From positions 41,804,719 to 41,868,718 of the forward strand of contig OX424560.1 of assembly GCA_949152475.1 (NCBI GenBank): 64,000 bases of DNA, given 5' to 3'. This document shows positions 47,149-59,935 of the stretch, in pieces. This DNA comes from Terebella lapidaria. Taxonomy: Eukaryota; Annelida; Polychaeta; Terebellida; Terebellidae. Every line of letters starts with the position of its first letter. Positions within the stretch are counted from its first letter, which is position 1. A program made the position numbers and the translations under genes. The notes under the pieces are model-generated. The model saw only the letters and a program-made list of their open reading frames with translations, was not told the origin of the DNA and did no database searches.

Positions 47149-50100
47149 TCTCCTCTCTAGAGGGTTTTTCACTGGGTCTCCTCTCTAGAGGGGTGCTTCA
47201 CTGGGTCTCCTCTCTAGAGGGGTGCTTCACTGGGTTTCCTTCCTAGAGGGGTGTACTCACTGGGTCTCCTCTCTAGAGGGGTGCTTCATTGGGTCTCCTC
47301 TCTAGATGGGTGATTCACTGGGTCTCCGTCCTAGAGGCGTGCTTCACTGGGTCTCCGTCCTAGAGGCGTGCTTCACTGGGTCTCCTTCCTAGAGGGGTGC
47401 TTCACTGAGTCTCCTCTCTAGATGGGTGCTTCACTGGGTCTCCTTCCTAGAAGGGTGCTTCACTGGGTCTCCTCTCTAGAGGCGTGCTTCACTGGGTCTC
47501 CTCTCTAGATGGGTGCTTCACTGGGTCTCCTCTCTAGAGGAATGCTTCACTGAGTCTCCTCTCTAGAGGGGTGCTTCACTGGGTCTCTTTCCTAGAGGGG
47601 TGCTTCACTGGGTCTCCTCTCTAGATGGGTGCTTCACTGAGTCTCCTCTCTAGATGGGTGCTTCACTGGGTCTCCTTCCTAGAGGGGTGCTTCACTGGGT
47701 CTCCTTCCTAGAGGGGTGCTTCACTGGGTCTCCTCTCTAGAGGGGTGCTTCACTGGGTCTCCTCTCTAGAGGCGTGCTTCACTGGGTCTCCTCTCTAGAT
47801 GGGTGCTTCACTGGGTCTCCTTCCTAGAGGGGTGCTTCACTGGGTCTCCTCTCTAGATGGGTGCTTCACTGAGTCTCATCTCTAGATGGGTGCTTCACTG
47901 GGTCTCCTCTCTAGAGGCGTGCTTCACTGGGTCTCCTCTCTAGAGGGGTGCTTCACTGCGTCTCCTCTCTAGAGGGGTGCCTCACTGCGTCTCCTCTCTA
48001 GAGGGGTGCTTCACTGGGTCTCCTTCCTAGAGGGGGGTTCACTGGGTCTCCTCCCTAGATGGGTGCTTCACTGGGTCTCCTCTCTAGATGGGTGCTTCAC
48101 TGGGTCTCCTTATTAGAGGGGTGCTTCACTGGGTCTCCTTCCTAGAGGGGTGCTTCACTGGGTCTCCTCTCTAGATGGGTGCTTCACTGGGTCTCCTTCC
48201 TAGAGGGGTGCTTCACTGAGTCTCCTCTCTAGATGGGTGCTTCACTGGGTCTCCTCTCTAGAGGCGTGCTTCACTGAGTCTCCTCTCTAGATGGGTGCTT
48301 CACTGGGTCTGCTTCCTAGAATGGTGCTTCACTGGGTCTCCTTCTTAGAGGGTTGCTTCACTGGGTCTCCTCTCTAGATGGGTGCTTCACTGGGCCTCCT
48401 TCCTGGAGGGGTGCTTCACTGGGTCTCCTTCCTAGAGGGGTGCTTCACTGGGTCTCCTCTCTAGAGGGGTGCTTCACTGGGTCTCCTCTCTAGATGGGTG
48501 CTTCACTGGGTCTCCTTCCTAGAGGCGTGCTTCACTGGGTCTCCTCTCTAGATGGGTGCTTCACTGGGTCTCCTCTCTAGAGGAATGCTTCACTGAGTCT
48601 TCTCTCTAGAGGGGTGCTTCACTGGGTCTATTTCCTAGAGGGGTGCTTCACTGGGTCTCCTCTCTAGATGGGTGCTTCACTGAGTTTCCTCTCTAGATGG
48701 GTGCTTCACTGGGTCTCCTTCCTAGAGGGGTGCTTCACTGGGTCTCCTCTCTAGAGGGGTGCTTCACTGGGTCTCCTCTCTAGAGGCGTGCTTCACTGGG
48801 TCTCCTCTCTAGATGGGTGCTTCACTGGGTCTCCTTCCTAGAGGGGTGCTTCACTGGGTCTCCTCTCTAGATGGGTGCTTCACTGAGTCTCCTCTCTAGA
48901 TGGGTGCTTCACTGGGTCTCCTCTCTAGAGGCGTGCTTCACTGGGTCTCCTCTCTAGAGGCGTGCTTCACTGCGTCTCCTCTCTAGAGGGGTGCCTCACT
49001 GCGTCTCCTCTCTAGAGGGGTGCTTCACTGGGTCTCCTTCCTAGAGGGGTGCTTCACTGGGTCTCCTCTCTAGAGGCGTGCTTCACTGGGTCTCCTTCCT
49101 AGAGGGGTGCTTCACTGGGTCTCCTCCCTAGATGGGTGCTTCACTGGGTCTCCTCTCTAGATGGGTGCTTCACTGGGTCTCCTTATTAGAGGGGTGCTTC
49201 ACTGGGTCTCCTCTCTAGAGGCGTGCTTCACTGCGTCTCCTCTCTAGAGGGGTGCCTCACTGCGTCTCCTCTCTAGAGGGGTGCTTCACTGGGTCTCCTT
49301 CCTAGAGGGGTGCTTCACTGGATCTCCTCTCTAGAGGCGTGCTTCACTGGGTCTCCTTCCTAGAGGGGTGCTTCACTGGGTCTCCTCCCTAGATGGGTGC
49401 TTCACTGGGTCTCCTCTCTAGATGGGTGCTTCACTGGGTCTCCTTATTAGAGGGGTGCTTCACTGGGTCTCCTTCCTAGAGGGGTGCTTCACTGGGTCTC
49501 CTCTCTAGATGGGTGCTTCACTGGGTCTCCTTCCTAGAGGGGTGCTTCACTGAGTCTCCTCTCTAGATGGGTGCTTCACTGGGTCTCCTCTCTAGAGGCG
49601 TGCTTCACTGAGTCTCCTTTCTAGATGGGTGCTTCACTGGGTCTGCTTCCTAGAATAGTGCTTCACTGGGTCTCCTTCTTAGAGGGTTGCTTCACTGGGT
49701 CTCCTCTCTAGATGGGTGCTTCACTGGGCCTCCTTCCTGGAGAGGTGCTTCACTGGGTCTCCTTCCTAGAGGGGTGCTTCACTGGGTCTCCTCCCTAGAG
49801 GGGTGCTTCACTGGGTCTCCTCTCTAGAGGCGTGCTTCACTGGGTCTCCTCTCTAGATGGGTGCTTCACTGGGTCTCCTCTCTAGAGGCGTGCTTCACTG
49901 GGTCTCCTTCCTAGAGGGGTGCTTCACTGGGTCTCCTCTCTAGATGGGTGCTTCACTGAGTCTCCTCTCTAGATGGGTGCTTCACTGGGTCTCCTCTCTA
50001 GAGGCGTGCTTCACTGGGTCTCCTCTCTAGAGGGGTGCTTCACTGCGTCTCCTCTCTAGAGGGGTGCTCCACTGGGTCTCCTTCCTAGAGGGATGCTTCA

Positions 50101-50661
50101 CTGGGTCTCCTCTCTAGAGGCGTGCTTCACTGGGTCTCCTTCCTAGAGGGGTGCTTCACTGGGTCTCGTTTCTAGAGGGGTGCTTCACTGGGTCTCCTTC
50201 CTAGAGGGGTGCTTCACTGAGTCTTCTCTCTAGATGGGTGCTTCACTGAGTCTCCTCTCTAGAGGGGTGCTTCACTGAGTCGCCTCTCTAGAGGGGCGCT
50301 CGACTTGGTCTCCTTCCTAGAGGGGTGCTTCACTGGGTCTCCTCTCTAGAGGCGTGCTTCACTGGGTCTCCTCTCTAGATGGGTGGTTCACTGAGTCTCC
50401 TCTCTAGAGGCGTGCTTCACTGGGTCTCCTCTCTAGAGGCGTGCTTCACTGAGTCTCCTCTCTAGAGGCGTGTTTCACTGGGTCTCCTCTCTAGAGGCGT
50501 GCTTCACTGGGTCTCCTCTCTAGATGGGTGCTTCACTGGGTCTCCTTTCTAGAGGGGTGCTTCACTGGGTCTCCTCTCTAGATGGGTGCTTCACTGGGTC
50601 TCCTAACTAGAGGGGTGCTCAACTGGGTCTCCTCTCTGGAGAAGTGTTCCAGTGAGTCTCC

Positions 50662-50745
50662 CTAACAGCTAATACTACAACTAATAAATTCATATTCATT
50701 TTATATCAAAGGCACAGCTATACTATGCTGTACAGCTCAACTAGG
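50662..50745 (+). repeat. Spacer 3 of the 29-bp array
   Basis: Same spacer, 3597 bp after spacer 2. The array following it copies that following spacer 2 almost exactly. Confidence 0.93.
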
Positions 50746-53156
50746 TCTCCTCTCTAGAGGGTTTTTCACTGGGTCTCCTCTCTAGAGGGGTGCTTCACTG
50801 GGTCTCCTCTCTAGAGGGGTGCTTCACTGGGTTTCCTTCCTAGAGGGGTGTACTCACTGGGTCTCCTCTCTAGAGGGGTGCTTCATTGGGTCTCCTCTCT
50901 AGATGGGTGATTCACTGGGTCTCCGTCCTAGAGGCGTGCTTCACTGGGTCTCCGTCCTAGAGGCGTGCTTCACTGGGTCTCCTTCCTAGAGGGGTGCTTC
51001 ACTGAGTCTCCTCTCTAGATGGGTGCTTCACTGGGTCTCCTTCCTAGAAGGGTGCTTCACTGGGTCTCCTCTCTAGAGGCGTGCTTCACTGGGTCTCCTC
51101 TCTAGATGGGTGCTTCACTGGGTCTCCTCTCTAGAGGAATGCTTCACTGAGTCTCCTCTCTAGAGGGGTGCTTCACTGGGTCTCTTTCCTAGAGGGGTGC
51201 TTCACTGGGTCTCCTCTCTAGATGGGTGCTTCACTGAGTCTCCTCTCTAGATGGGTGCTTCACTGGGTCTCCTTCCTAGAGGGGTGCTTCACTGGGTCTC
51301 CTTCCTAGAGGGGTGCTTCACTGGGTCTCCTCTCTAGAGGGGTGCTTCACTGGGTCTCCTCTCTAGAGGCGTGCTTCACTGGGTCTCCTCTCTAGATGGG
51401 TGCTTCACTGGGTCTCCTTCCTAGAGGGGTGCTTCACTGGGTCTCCTCTCTAGATGGGTGCTTCACTGAGTCTCCTCTCTAGATGGGTGCTTCACTGGGT
51501 CTCCTCTCTAGAGGCGTGCTTCACTGGGTCTCCTCTCTAGAGGGGTGCTTCACTGCGTCTCCTCTCTAGAGGGGTGCCTCACTGCGTCTCCTCTCTAGAG
51601 GGGTGCTTCACTGGGTCTCCTTCCTAGAGGGGGGTTCACTGGGTCTCCTCCCTAGATGGGTGCTTCACTGGGTCTCCTCTCTAGATGGGTGCTTCACTGG
51701 GTCTCCTTATTAGAGGGGTGCTTCACTGGGTCTCCTTCCTAGAGGGGTGCTTCACTGGGTCTCCTCTCTAGATGGGTGCTTCACTGGGTCTCCTTCCTAG
51801 AGGGGTGCTTCACTGAGTCTCCTCTCTAGATGGGTGCTTCACTGGGTCTCCTCTCTAGAGGCGTGCTTCACTGAGTCTCCTCTCTAGATGGGTGCTTCAC
51901 TGGGTCTGCTTCCTAGAATGGTGCTTCACTGGGTCTCCTTCTTAGAGGGTTGCTTCACTGGGTCTCCTCTCTAGATGGGTGCTTCACTGGGCCTCCTTCC
52001 TGGAGGGGTGCTTCACTGGGTCTCCTTCCTAGAGGGGTGCTTCACTGGGTCTCCTCTCTAGAGGGGTGCTTCACTGGGTCTCCTCTCTAGATGGGTGCTT
52101 CACTGGGTCTCCTTCCTAGAGGGGTGCTTCACTGAGTCTCCTCTCTAGATGGGTGCTTCACTGGGTCTCCTCTCTAGAGGCGTGCTTCACTGAGTCTCCT
52201 CTCTAGATGGGTGCTTCACTGGGTCTGCTTCCTAGAATGGTGCTTCACTGGGTCTCCTTCTTAGAGGGTTGCTTCACTGGGTCTCCTCTCTAGATGGGTG
52301 CTTCACTGGGCCTCCTTCCTGGAGGGGTGCTTCACTGGGTCTCCTTCCTAGAGGGGTGCTTCACTGGGTCTCCTCTCTAGAGGGGTGTTTCACTGGGTCT
52401 CCTCTCTAGAGGGGTGCTTCACTGGGTCTCCTCTCTAGAGGCGTGCTTCACTGGGTCTCCTCTCTAGATGGGTGCTTCACTGGGTCTCCTCTCTAGAGGC
52501 GTGCTTCACTGGGTCTCCTCTCTAGAGGGGTGCTTCACTGCGTCTCCTCTCTAGAGGGGTGCTCCACTGGGTCTCCTTCCTAGAGGGATGCTTCACTGGG
52601 TCTCCTCTCTAGAGGCGTGCTTCACTGGGTCTCCTTCCTAGAGGGGTGCTTCACTGGGTCTCGTTTCTAGAGGGGTGCTTCACTGGGTCTCCTTCCTAGA
52701 GGGATGCTTCACTGAGTCTTCTCTCTAGATGGGTGCTTCACTGAGTCTCCTCTCTAGAGGGGTGCTTCACTGAGTCGCCTCTCTAGAGGGGTGCTCGACT
52801 GGGTCTCCTTCCTAGAGGGGTGCTTCACTGGGTCTCCTCTCTAGAGGCGTGCTTCACTGGGTCTCCTCTCTAGATGGGTGGTTCCCTGAGTCTCCTCTCT
52901 AGAGGCGTGCTTCACTGGGTCTCCTCTCTAGAGGCGTGCTTCACTGAGTCTCCTCTCTAGAGGCGTGTTTCACTGGGTCTCCTCTCTAGAGGCGTGCTTC
53001 ACTGGGTCTCCTCTCTAGATGGGTGCTTCACTGGGTCTCCTCTCTAGAGGGGTGCTTCACTGGGTCTCCTCTCTAGATGGGTGCTTCACTGGGTCTCCTA
53101 ACTAGAGGGGTGCTCAACTGGGTCTCCTCTCTGGAGAAGTGTTCCAGTGAGTCTCC

Positions 53157-53240
53157 CTAACAGCTAATACTACAACTAATAAATTCATATTCATTTTATA
53201 TCAAAGGCACAGCTATACTATGCTGTACAGCTCAACTAGG
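53157..53240 (+). repeat. Spacer 4 of the 29-bp array
   Basis: Same spacer, 2495 bp after spacer 3. Confidence 0.93.
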
Positions 53241-55478
53241 TCTCCTCTCTAGAGGGGTTTTCACTGGGTCTCCTCTCTAGAGGGGTGCTTCACTGGGTCT
53301 CCTCTCTAGAGGGGTGCTTCACTGGGTTTCCTTCCTAGAGGGGTGTACTCACTGGGTCTCCTCTCTAGAGGGGTGCTTCATTGGGTCTCCTCTCTAGATG
53401 GGTGATTCACTGGGTCTCCGTCCTAGAGGCGTGCTTCACTGGGTCTCCTCTCTAGATGGGTGCTTCACTGGGTCTCCTTCCTAGAGGGGTGCTTCACTGA
53501 GTCTCCTCTCTAGATGGGTGATTCACTGGGTCTCCTTCCTAGAGGGGTGCTTCACTGGGTCTCCTCTCTAGAGGCGTGCTTCACTGGGTCTCCTCTCTAG
53601 ATGGGTGCTTCACTGGGTCTCCGCTCTAGAGGAATGCTTCACTGAGTCTCCTCTCTAGAGGGGTGCTTCACTGGGTCTCTTTCCTAGAGGGGTGCTTCAC
53701 TGGGTCTCCTCTCTAGATGGGTGCTTCACTGAGTCTCCTCTCTAGATGGGTGCTTCACTGGGTCTCCTTCCTAGAGGGGTGCTTCACTGGGTCTCCTTCC
53801 TAAAGGGGTGCTTCACTGGGTCTCCTCTCTAGAGGGGTGCTTCACTGGGTCTCCTCTCTAGAGGCGTGCTTCACTGGGTCTCCTCTCTAGATGGGTGCTT
53901 CACTGGGTCTCCTTCCTAGAGGGGTGCTTCACTGGGTCTCCTCTCTAGATGGGTGCTTCACTGAGTCTCCTCTCTAGATGGGTGCTTCACTGGGTCTCCT
54001 CTCTAGAGGCGTGCTTCACTGGGTCTCCTCTCTAGAGGCGTGCTTCACTGCGTCTCCTCTCTAGAGGGGTGCCTCACTGCGTCTCCTCTCTAGAGGGGTG
54101 CTTCACTGGGTCTCCTTCCTAGAGGGGTGCTTCACTGGGTCTCCTCTCTAGAGGCGTGCTTCACTGGGTCTCCTTCCTAGAGGGGTGCTTCACTGGGTCT
54201 CCTCCCTAGATGGGTGCTTCACTGGGTCTCCTCTCTAGATGGGTGCTTCACTGGGTCTCCTTATTAGAGGGGTGCTTCACTGGGTCTCCTTCCTAGAGGG
54301 GTGCTTCACTGGGTCTCCTCTCTAGATGGGTGCTTCATTGGGTCTCCTTCCTAGAGGGGTGCTTCACTGAGTCTCCTCTCTAGATGGGTGCTTCACTGAG
54401 TCTCCTCTCTAGAGGCGTGCTTCACTGAGTCTCCTCTCTAGATGGGTGCTTCACTGGGTCTGCTTCCTAGAATGGTGCTTCACTGGGTCTCCTTCTTAGA
54501 GGGTTGCTTCACTGGGTCTCCTCTCTAGATGGGTGCTTCACTGGGCCTCCTTCCTGGAGGGGTGCTTCACTGGGTCTCCTTCCTAGAGGGGTGCTTCACT
54601 GGGTCTCCTCTCTAGAGGGGTGCTTCACTGGGTCTCCTCTCTAGAGGCGTGCTTCACTGGGTCTCCTCTATAGATGGGTGCTTCACTGGGTCTCCTCTCT
54701 AGAGGCGTGCTTCACTGGGTCTCCTTCCTAGAGGGGTGCTTCACTGGGTCTCCTCTCTAGAGGGGTGCTTCACTGAGTCTCCTCTCTAGATGGGTGCTTC
54801 ACTGGGTCTCCTCTCTAGAGGCGTGCTTCACTGGGTCTCCTCTCTAGAGGGGTGCTTCACTGCGTCTCCTCTCTAGAGGGGTGCTCCACTGGGTCTCCTT
54901 CCTAGAGGGATGCTTCACTGGGTCTCCTCTCTAGAGGCGTGCTTCACTGGGTCTCCTTCCTAGAGGGGTGCTTCACTGGGTCTCGTTTCTAGAGGGGTGC
55001 TTCACTGGGTCTCCTTCCTAGAGGGGTGCTTCACTGAGTCTTCTCTCTAGATGGGTGCTTCACTGAGTCTCCTCTCTAGAGGGGTGCTTCACTGAGTCGC
55101 CTCTCTAGAGGGGCGCTCGACTGGGTCTCCTTCCTAGAGGGGTGCTTCACTGGGTCTCCTCTCTAGAGGCGTGCTTCACTGGGTCTCCTCTCTAGATGGG
55201 TGGTTCACTGAGTCTCCTCTCTAGAGGCGTGCTTCACTGGGTCTCCTCTCTAGAGGCGTGCTTCACTGAGTCTCCTCTCTAGAGGCGTGTTTCACTGGGT
55301 CTCCTCTCTAGAGGCGTGCTTCACTGGGTCTCCTCTCTAGATGGGTGCTTCACTGGGTCTCCTCTCTAGAGGGGTGCTTCACTGGGTCTCCTCTCTAGAT
55401 GGGTGCTTCACTGGGTCTCCTAACTAGAGGGGTGCTCAACTGGGTCTCCTCTCTGGAGAAGTGTTCCAGTGAGTCTCC

Positions 55479-55562
55479 CTAACAGCTAATACTACAACTA
55501 ATAAATTCATATTCATTTTATATCAAAGGCACAGCTATACTATGCTGTACAGCTCAACTAGG
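55479..55562 (+). repeat. Spacer 5 of the 29-bp array
   Basis: Same spacer, 2322 bp after spacer 4. Confidence 0.93.
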
Positions 55563-55740
55563 TCTCCTCTCCAGAGGGTTTTTCACTGGGTCTCCTCTCT
55601 AGATGGGTGCTTCACTGGGTCTCCTCTCTAGAGGGGTGCTTCACTGGGTCTCCTCTCTAGATGGGTGCTTCACTGGGTCTCCTAACTAGAGGGGTGCTCA
55701 ACTGGGTCTCCTCTCTGGAGAAGTGTTCCAGTGAGTCTCC

Positions 55741-55824
55741 CTAACAGCTAATACTACAACTAATAAATTCATATTCATTTTATATCAAAGGCACAGCTAT
55801 ACTATGCTGTACAGCTCAACTAGG
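55741..55824 (+). repeat. Spacer 6 of the 29-bp array
   Basis: Same spacer only 262 bp after spacer 5, the shortest interval, as from a deletion between two longer blocks. Confidence 0.93.
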
Positions 55825-57132
55825 TCTCCTCTCTAGAGGGTTTTTCACTGGGTCTCCTCTCTAGAGGGGTGCTTCACTGGGTCTCCTCTCTAGAGGGGTG
55901 TTTCACTGGGTCTCCTCTCTAGAGGGGTGCTCAACTGGGTCTCCTCTCTAGAGGGGTATCTCACTGGGTCTCCTCTCTAGAGAGGTACTCACCTGGGTCT
56001 CCTCTCTAGATGTGTGTTTCACTGAGTCTCCTCTCTAGAGGGGTGCTCAACTGGGTCTCCTTCCTAGAGGGGTGCTCAACTGGGTCTCCTTCCTAGAGGG
56101 GTGCTTCACTGGGTCTCCTCTCTAGAGGGGTGCTCAACTGGGTCTCCTTCCTAGAGGGGTGCTTCACTGGGTCTCCTCTCTAGAGGCGTGCTTCACTGGG
56201 TCTCCTTTCTAGAGGTGTGCTTCACTGAGTCGCCTCTCTAGAGGGGCGCTCGACTGGGTCTCCTTCCTAGAGGGGTGCTTCACTGGGTCTCCTCTCTAGA
56301 GGCGTGCTTCACTGGGTCTCCTCTCTAGATGGGTGGTTCACTGAGTCTCCTCTCTAGAGGCGTGCTTCACTGGGTCTCCTCTCTAGAGGCGTGCTTCACT
56401 GAGTCTCCTCTCTAGAGGCGTGTTTCACTGGGTCTCCTCTCTAGAGGCGTGCTTCACTGGGTCTCCTCTCTAGATGGGTGCTTCACTGGGTCTCCTCTCT
56501 AGAGGGGTGCTTCACTGGGTCTCCTCTCTAGATGGGTGCTTCACTGGGTCTCCTCTCTAGAGGCGTGCTTCACTGGGTCTCCTCTCTAGAGGGGTGCTTC
56601 ACTGGGTCTCCTCTCTAGAGGCGTGCTTCACTGGGTCTCCTCTCTAGAGGGGTGCTTCACTGGGTCTCCTCTCTAGAGGGTGCTTCACTGAGTCTCCTCT
56701 CTAGAGGCGTGCTTCACTGGGTCTCCTCTCTAGAGGCGTGCTTCACTGGGTCTCCTCTCTAGATGTGTGCTTCACTGGGTCTCCTCTCTAGAGGGGTGCT
56801 TCACTGGGTCTCCTCTCTAGATGGGTGCTTCACTGGGTCTCCTCTCTAGAGGCGTGCTTCACTGGGTCTCCTCTCTAGAGGCGTGCTTCACTGGGTCTCC
56901 TCTCTAGAGGGGTGCTTCACTGGGTCTCCTCTCTAGAGGCGTGTTTCACTGGGTCTCCTCTCTAGAGGCGTGCTTCACTGGGTCTCCTCTCTAGATGGGT
57001 GCTTCACTGGGTCTCCTCTCTAGAGGGGTGCTTCACTGGGTCTCCTCTCTAGATGGGTGCTTCACTGGGTCTCCTAACTAGAGGGGTGCTCAATCGGGTC
57101 TCCTCTCTGGAGAAGTGTTCCAGTGAGTCTCC

Positions 57133-57216
57133 CTAACAGCTAATACTACAACTAATAAATTCATATTCATTTTATATCAAAGGCACAGCTATACTATGCT
57201 GTACAGCTCAACTAGG
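57133..57216 (+). repeat. Spacer 7 of the 29-bp array
   Basis: Same spacer, 1392 bp after spacer 6. Confidence 0.93.
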
Positions 57217-59743
57217 TCTCCTCTCTAGAGGGTTTTTCACTGGGTCTCCTCTCTAGAGGGGTGCTTCACTGGGTCTCCTCTCTAGAGGGGTGTTTCACTG
57301 GGTCTCCTCTCTAGAGGGGTGCTCAACTGGGTCTCCTCTCTAGAGGGGTATCTCACTGGGTCTCCTCTCTAGAGAGGTACTCACCTGGGTCTCCTCTCTA
57401 GATGTGTGCTTCACTGAGTCTCCTCTCTAGAGGGGTGCTCAACTGGGTCTCCTTCCTAGAGGGGTGCTCAACTGGGTCTCCTTCCTAGAGGGGTGCTTCA
57501 CTGGGTCTCCTCTCTAGAGGGGTGCTCAACTGGGTCTCCTTCCTACAGGGGTGCTTCACTGGGTCTCCTCTCTAGAGGCGTGCTTCACTGGGTCTCCTTT
57601 CTAGAGGTGTGCTTCACTGAGTCGCCTCTCTAGAGGGGCGCTCGACTGGGTCTCCTTCCTAGAGGGGTGCTTCACTGGGTCTCCTCTCTAGAGGCGTGCT
57701 TCACTGGGTCTCCTCTCTAGATGGGTGGTTCACTGAGTCTCCTCTCTAGAGGCGTGCTTCACTGGGTCTCCTCTCTAGAGGCGTGCTTCACTGAGTCTCC
57801 TCTCTAGAGGCGTGTTTCACTGGGTCTCCGCTCTAGAGGCGTGCTTCACTGGGTCTCCTCTCTAGATGGGTGCTTCACTGGGTCTCCTCTCTAGAGGGGT
57901 GCTTCACTGGGTCTCCTCTCTAGATGGGTGCTTCACTGGGTCTCCTCTCTAGAGGCGTGCTTCACTGGGTCTCCTCTCTAGAGGCGTGCTTCACTGGGTC
58001 TCCTCTCTAGAGGCGTGCTTCACTGGGTCTCCTCTCTAGAGGGGTGCTTCACTGGGTCTCCTCTCTAGAGGGTGCTTCACTGAGTCTCCTCTCTAGAGGC
58101 GTGCTTCACTGGGTCTCCTCTCTAGAGGCGTGCTTCACTGGGTCTCCTCTCTAGATGTGTGCTTCACTGGGTCTCCTCTCTAGAGGGGTGCTTCACTGGG
58201 TCTCCTCTCTAGATGGGTGCTTCACTGGGTCTCCTCTCTAGAGGCGTGCTTCACTGGGTCTCCTCTCTAGAGGCGTGCTTCACTGGGTCTCCTCTCTAGA
58301 GGGGTGCTTCACTGGGTCTCCTCTCTTGAGGCGTGCTTCACTGGGTCTCCTCTCTAGAGGGGTGCTTCACTGGGTCTCCTCTCTAGATGGGTGCTTCACT
58401 GGGTCTCCTCTCTAGAGGGGTGCTCAACTCGGTCTCCTTCCTAGAGGGGTGCTCAACTGGGCCTCCTCCCTCGAGGGGTGCTCAACTGGATCTCCTCTCT
58501 AGAGGGGTGTCTCACTGGGTCTCCTCTCTAGAGGGGTGTCTCACTGGGTCTCCTCTTTAGAGGGGTGCTCAACTGGGCCTCCTCTCTAGAGGCGTGCTTC
58601 ACTGGGTCTCCTCTCTAGAGACGTGCTTCACTGGGTCTCCTCTCTAGAGGGGTGCTTCACTGGGTCTCCTCTCTAGAGGGGTGCTTCACTGGGTCTCCTC
58701 TCTAGAGGCGTGCTTCACTGGGTCTCCTTCCTAGAGGGGTGCTTCACTGGGTCTCCTTCCTAGAGGGGTGCTTCACTGGGTCTCCTCTCTAGATGGGTGC
58801 TTCACTGGGTCTCCTTCCTAGAGGCGTGCTTCACTGGGTCTCCTTCCTAGAGGGGTGCTTCACTGGGTCTCCTCTCTAGAGGCGTGCTTCACTGGGTTTC
58901 CTTCCTAGAGGGGTGTACTCACTGGGTCTCCTCTCTAGAGGGGTGCTTCACTGGGTCTCCTCTCTAGATGGGTGCTTCACTGGGTCTCCTCTCTAGAGGC
59001 GTGCTTCACTGGGTCTCCTTCCTAGAGTGGTGCTTCACTGGGTCTCCTTCCTAGAGGGGTGCTTCACTGGGTCTCCTCTCTAGATGGGTGCTTCACTGGG
59101 TCTCCTCTCTAGAGGCGTGCTTCACTGGGTCTCCTTCCTAGAGGGGTGCTTCACTGGGTCTCCTCTCTAGAGGGGGGCTTCACTGAGTCTCCTCTCTAGA
59201 GGGGTGCTCAACTGGGTCTCCTTCCTAGAGGGGTGCTTCACTGGGTCTCCTCTCTAGAGGGGTGCTCAACTGGGTCTCCTTCCTAGAGGGGTGCTTCACT
59301 GGGTCTCCTCTCTAGATGGGTGCTTCACTGGGTCTCCTCTCTAGAGGGGTGCTTCACTGGGTCTCCTCTCTAGATGGGTGCTTCACTGGGTCTCCTCTCT
59401 AGAGGGGTGCTTCACTGGGTCTCCTCTCTAGATGGGTGCTTCACTGGGTCTCCTCTCTAGAGGCGTGCTTCACTGGGTCTCCTTCCTAGAGGGGTGCTTC
59501 ACTGGGTCTCCTCCCTAAAGGGGTGCTCAACTGGGTCTCCTTCCTAGAGGCGTGCTTCACTGGGTCTCCTCTCTAGAGGGGTGCTCGACTGGGTCTCCTC
59601 CCTAAAGGGGTGCTTCACTGGGTCTCCTCTCTAGAAGCGTGCTTCACTGGGTCTCCTCCCTAGAGGGGTGCTTCACTGGGTCTCCTCCCTAGAGGGGTGC
59701 TCAACTGGGTCTCCTCTCTGGAGAAGTGTTGCAGTGAGTCTCC

Positions 59744-59806
59744 CTAACAGCTAATACTACAACTAATAAATTCATATTCATTTTATATCAAAGACACAGC
59801 TATACT
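59744..59806 (+). repeat. Spacer 8, truncated at the array's right edge
   Basis: The spacer matches for about 62 bases and then runs into T-rich unique sequence, so the array ends inside a spacer rather than in a 29-bp unit. Confidence 0.88.
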
Positions 59807-59857
59807 TTTACTTTTGATTTGTCCATTTTTTTAAATTGCTTTTTTTTTGTCTTTTTA

Positions 59858-59891
59858 TCTTTATTTCTTTCTTTTCTTTCTTTTTTTCTTC

Positions 59892-59935
<44 letters not shown>

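Larger units (their letters stand above)
37202..59743 (+). repeat. 29-bp minisatellite, right arm, 22.5 kb with higher-order structure
   Basis: About 750 copies of a 29-bp unit, 'gggtctcctctctagagg' + 'ggtgcttcact'. Variation is limited to a few positions (ctctct/cttcct/ctccct; aggggtg/atgggtg/aggcgtg; cttcact/ctcaact; gggtct/gagtct). Some variants contain the palindrome 'cctctctagagagg'. Seven intact 84-bp spacers and one truncated spacer punctuate the array, and blocks of up to about 3.6 kb are repeated nearly identically. No gene is contained. Confidence 0.98.

Noticed and set aside
34510-59743. CRISPR array (29-bp repeats)
   Set aside because: There are no unique spacers between repeats, the units are directly contiguous, and the sequence is animal genomic DNA.
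37202-59743. Centromeric satellite
   Set aside because: The higher-order structure is suggestive, but one locus of 22 kb with a 29-bp unit gives no evidence of centromere function.
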